A stretch of 14,276 bases of DNA from positions 1 to 14,276 of the forward strand of contig JAYUSF010000238.1 of assembly GCA_043755815.1 (NCBI GenBank), given 5' to 3'. Each line of letters opens with the position of its first letter. Position 1 is the first letter of the stretch. The notes beneath the pieces were generated by a model. It ran no database searches, had not been told where the DNA came from, and saw nothing but the letters and a program-made list of their open reading frames with translations. This document shows, piece after piece, positions 12,506-14,276 of the stretch. The DNA is from CAIWAH01 sp043755815. GTDB taxonomy: Bacteria; Verrucomicrobiota; Verrucomicrobiia; Limisphaerales; UBA9464. Position numbers and translations under genes: made by a program.

Positions 12506-14276
12506 AGAACTGATACACCAAGCTCAGGCTGAACACCCGGCCGCGCCGGTAACGACCGAATACCGGCCCATCGGCGCTTTCCCCGTAGGTGCGCAGGAAG
12601 GGCGAGTCGAGCAGGTTGCGGGCGGACAGACGGATCTTGAGGTCGTGCCACACCCGCTGTTCCACCGTGGCATCGAGTTGGACCGGCGGGTGCTCGAAAA
12701 TGTCGGGCGTGGTCGGGCTGGTCAGAAAGATCCGTTCCCCGGTCAAGTTCGCCAACAGGCTGACCGTGGTGGCGGTCACCGGATTCTCGTAAGTCAGGTC
12801 GAGGTTGACGATGTAGGGCGATTGGTCGAACAGGGGCCGGGTCGGTTCGGTGTCCGGGAAGGAACCCGCCTTGTTGATGTATTCGACGAAGGTCAGTTCC
12901 ACCTCGGACCGGATCAGCGCGGCGTTCACCCCGACCGTGAAGGAATCCAACAGGGGATCGACGAAATCGAGGCGCTTGCGGGCTTCGAACTCGAGGCCGC
13001 TCACCTTGCCCAGCTCCCGGTTTTCGAACGAAATCTTGGCGTCCGTAAGGCTGAGGTAATACTTCTCGATCGGGTTCTGGATCTCCTTGGAGAAGACACT
13101 GACGGAAAGCACCTCGCCCGGCCGGGGAAACCACTCGGCCCGCAGGTCAAAGTTACGGATGGAACTGAGTTTCAGGCCCGGATTGCCCACCACCAGTTCG
13201 TCGCCCAGCGGATCATAGCTCTCATACGGCGCAATCTCACGGAAGGTTGGCCGCGCGATCGTCTCGGACCAGTTGGCCCGGAGGTTGACGTCCGGTGCCA
13301 GTTTCCACAGAAAGCCCAGCGCGGGGAGCACATCCGTCTGGCTGATTTCAGAGTCCTTGTCGGTGATGTCGGGGGAAGGCGTCTGCCCGGTCACGGTCAG
13401 TTTGGTCACCTCCAGCCGAGCCCCGCCGATCAGGTGGAAGCGGCTGACCAACGGCAGATCCAGCATCGCGTAGGTGGCCCGCACATCCTGTTCGCCGTCG
13501 TAAGTCTGGGTGCCGTTGCCGGTCGAGATCGGCCGGGTGATGGCGTAGCTCTTGGTGAACGGCGGCACCGGCAACGAATTGGTGATGATCCCCAGGTTCT
13601 TGGGGGCGAGGTAGGTGTTGGGATCATCATTGAATCCCCACCCCGCCTGCCCGGGAAAGGTGAATGTCCGTTCGTTGAAGCTCCGCTCCGAGACGCTGCC
13701 CAGCAGCCCCACCTTGAATTCCGCGGCGTCTCCGCTCCACTGGTCGAACGGAATCCGGAGGTCCGCTTTGCCGTTGCGGTTGCTCTCCTCCAAGTCGCGG
13801 AAAACCCGCTGCGGCTGGAATGGCACGGGCAAATTGTTGGCCCCAAACGCGACGTCATAGGTGCCATCCCCTCGGTCGGTCCGCCCATAGTTGAAGTATC
13901 GGACATCCGGCTCCTGCTGCGCGGTTTCCGACATCGAGCCCAACCATTCGAGAGTGGCCGGCAGCGCGGCTTCAAAGCCATGCCGCCCCTTGAGCTGGAA
14001 ATTGGTCAGCGACCGCTCGGTCCAGTTGAGCACTTCGCGGACAATCTTCTCCTCCGGCCGGTTGTTGGATCCATCCTCCAAGAACGGTGATTCCCGGTGC
14101 CGAACCTGATCTTCGGCCGACCGGTTGTGCAAAACGCTGAATCCGAGCTCGTGTTCCGGCGACAGTTGCCACGCCACGCTGCCGGTCAGCGACCAATCCA
14201 CCTCCATCCGGCTCTGCGTGTCATCATAGATGACGAGCGGAACCAACCGGTCGTCATACCGGGCCTGCACACCGCC
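12504..14276 (-). CDS. TonB-dependent outer-membrane receptor, C-terminal part (5' end outside window)
   Basis: 590 codons are visible, open at the right edge; a GTG at 14268-14270 is internal, not a start. The sequence is a TonB-dependent receptor beta-barrel: alternating amphipathic strands with aromatic girdles, LLGSVSERSFNERTF, ATYAMLDLPLVSRFHLIGGARLE, DVLPALGFLWKLAPDVNLRANWSETIARPTFREI, then DELVVGNPGLKLSSIRNFDLRAEWF, EVLSVSVFSKEIQNPIEKYY and IRLSARNLLDSPFL. The chain ends SLVYQF with a terminal Phe, the outer-membrane assembly signal. The ETIARP/VGNPGL/NFDLRAEWF block fits the TIGR01782 (Xanthomonas-Caulobacter) type, which in other phyla imports sugars or other bulky substrates by TonB energy. 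The plug domain and TonB box lie beyond the window, so no substrate is proposed. It is on the same strand as the surface-protein set but separated by 1,135 bases holding an opposite gene, so it is probably a separate transcript. Confidence 0.93.
   Translation of the reverse strand, partial: GGVQARYDDRLVPLVIYDDTQSRMEVDWSLTGSVAWQLSPEHELGFSVLHNRSAEDQVRHRESPFLEDGSNNRPEEKIVREVLNWTERSLTNFQLKGRHGFEAALPATLEWLGSMSETAQQEPDVRYFNYGRTDRGDGTYDVAFGANNLPVPFQPQRVFRDLEESNRNGKADLRIPFDQWSGDAAEFKVGLLGSVSERSFNERTFTFPGQAGWGFNDDPNTYLAPKNLGIITNSLPVPPFTKSYAITRPISTGNGTQTYDGEQDVRATYAMLDLPLVSRFHLIGGARLEVTKLTVTGQTPSPDITDKDSEISQTDVLPALGFLWKLAPDVNLRANWSETIARPTFREIAPYESYDPLGDELVVGNPGLKLSSIRNFDLRAEWFPRPGEVLSVSVFSKEIQNPIEKYYLSLTDAKISFENRELGKVSGLEFEARKRLDFVDPLLDSFTVGVNAALIRSEVELTFVEYINKAGSFPDTEPTRPLFDQSPYIVNLDLTYENPVTATTVSLLANLTGERIFLTSPTTPDIFEHPPVQLDATVEQRVWHDLKIRLSARNLLDSPFLRTYGESADGPVFGRYRRGRVFSLSLVYQF

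Noticed and set aside
11701..12513. Plus-strand open frame (270 codons) overlapping the unknown gene
   Set aside because: Arg/Pro/Gly-rich translation; the 11987-12475 frame has more protein-like composition and better codon use.
11935..13134. Minus-strand open frame (399 codons) overlapping the TonB receptor end and the unknown gene
   Set aside because: It is in a different frame from the receptor and reads as Arg/Ser/Pro-rich sequence, so it is a frame shadow.
12378..14090. Long plus-strand open frame (570 codons) opposite the TonB receptor
   Set aside because: The minus strand gives a clear TonB receptor barrel; the plus reading is Gly/Arg/Gln-rich and featureless.

Overview
The window is high-GC bacterial DNA that reads as Verrucomicrobiota. 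Four things point there: an ECF-type sigma factor with a membrane-spanning C-terminal extension, a Tat-exported DUF1501 protein, a PEP-CTERM protein, and a TIGR02597-like secreted protein next to secreted proteins with the 'YQ.Q...W...FFRV' type of C-terminal domain. Phylum placement is inference from gene content; no rRNA or tRNA is present. Most genes lack a clear Shine-Dalgarno sequence.

Region by region. (1) 1-1300, minus: one continuous reading frame, open at the left edge, that joins an ECF sigma factor, a transmembrane segment, a coiled coil and an FKBP-type prolyl isomerase domain. (2) 1392-1508, minus: a 38-residue lipoprotein-like peptide. (3) 1569-2884, plus: an AlgH/YqgE (UPF0301) protein and a nucleosidase/phosphorylase-family enzyme whose genes overlap by 10 bases. 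(4) 2972-4417, plus: a Tat-exported DUF1501 protein without its usual DUF1549/DUF1553 partner nearby. (5) 4539-6368, minus: a membrane-anchored TPR protein converging on DUF1501.

(6) 6427-11368, minus: four consecutive exported proteins. In transcription order they are a TIGR02597-like protein with an internal duplication, a PEP-CTERM protein, a parallel beta-helix-like surface protein, and a protein with two Ig/cadherin-like domains. The set ends in a strong hairpin touching the last stop codon, with another hairpin between the last two genes. The PEP-CTERM and Ig-domain proteins share a divergent N-terminal domain. The beta-helix and Ig-domain proteins share a C-terminal domain. It therefore looks like a mix-and-match surface-protein locus.

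(7) 11369-11986 has no convincing gene and holds candidate regulatory sites. (8) 11987-12475, plus: an unrecognised protein preceded by two palindromes. (9) 12504-14276, minus: the C-terminal part of a TonB-dependent outer-membrane receptor, cut by the right edge.

The most unusual items are the sigma factor-FKBP fusion and the surface-protein cluster, whose members reuse the same domains with different C-terminal ends. Secretion, cell-surface display and uptake are the common theme on the right-hand side; no substrate can be named from the sequence.
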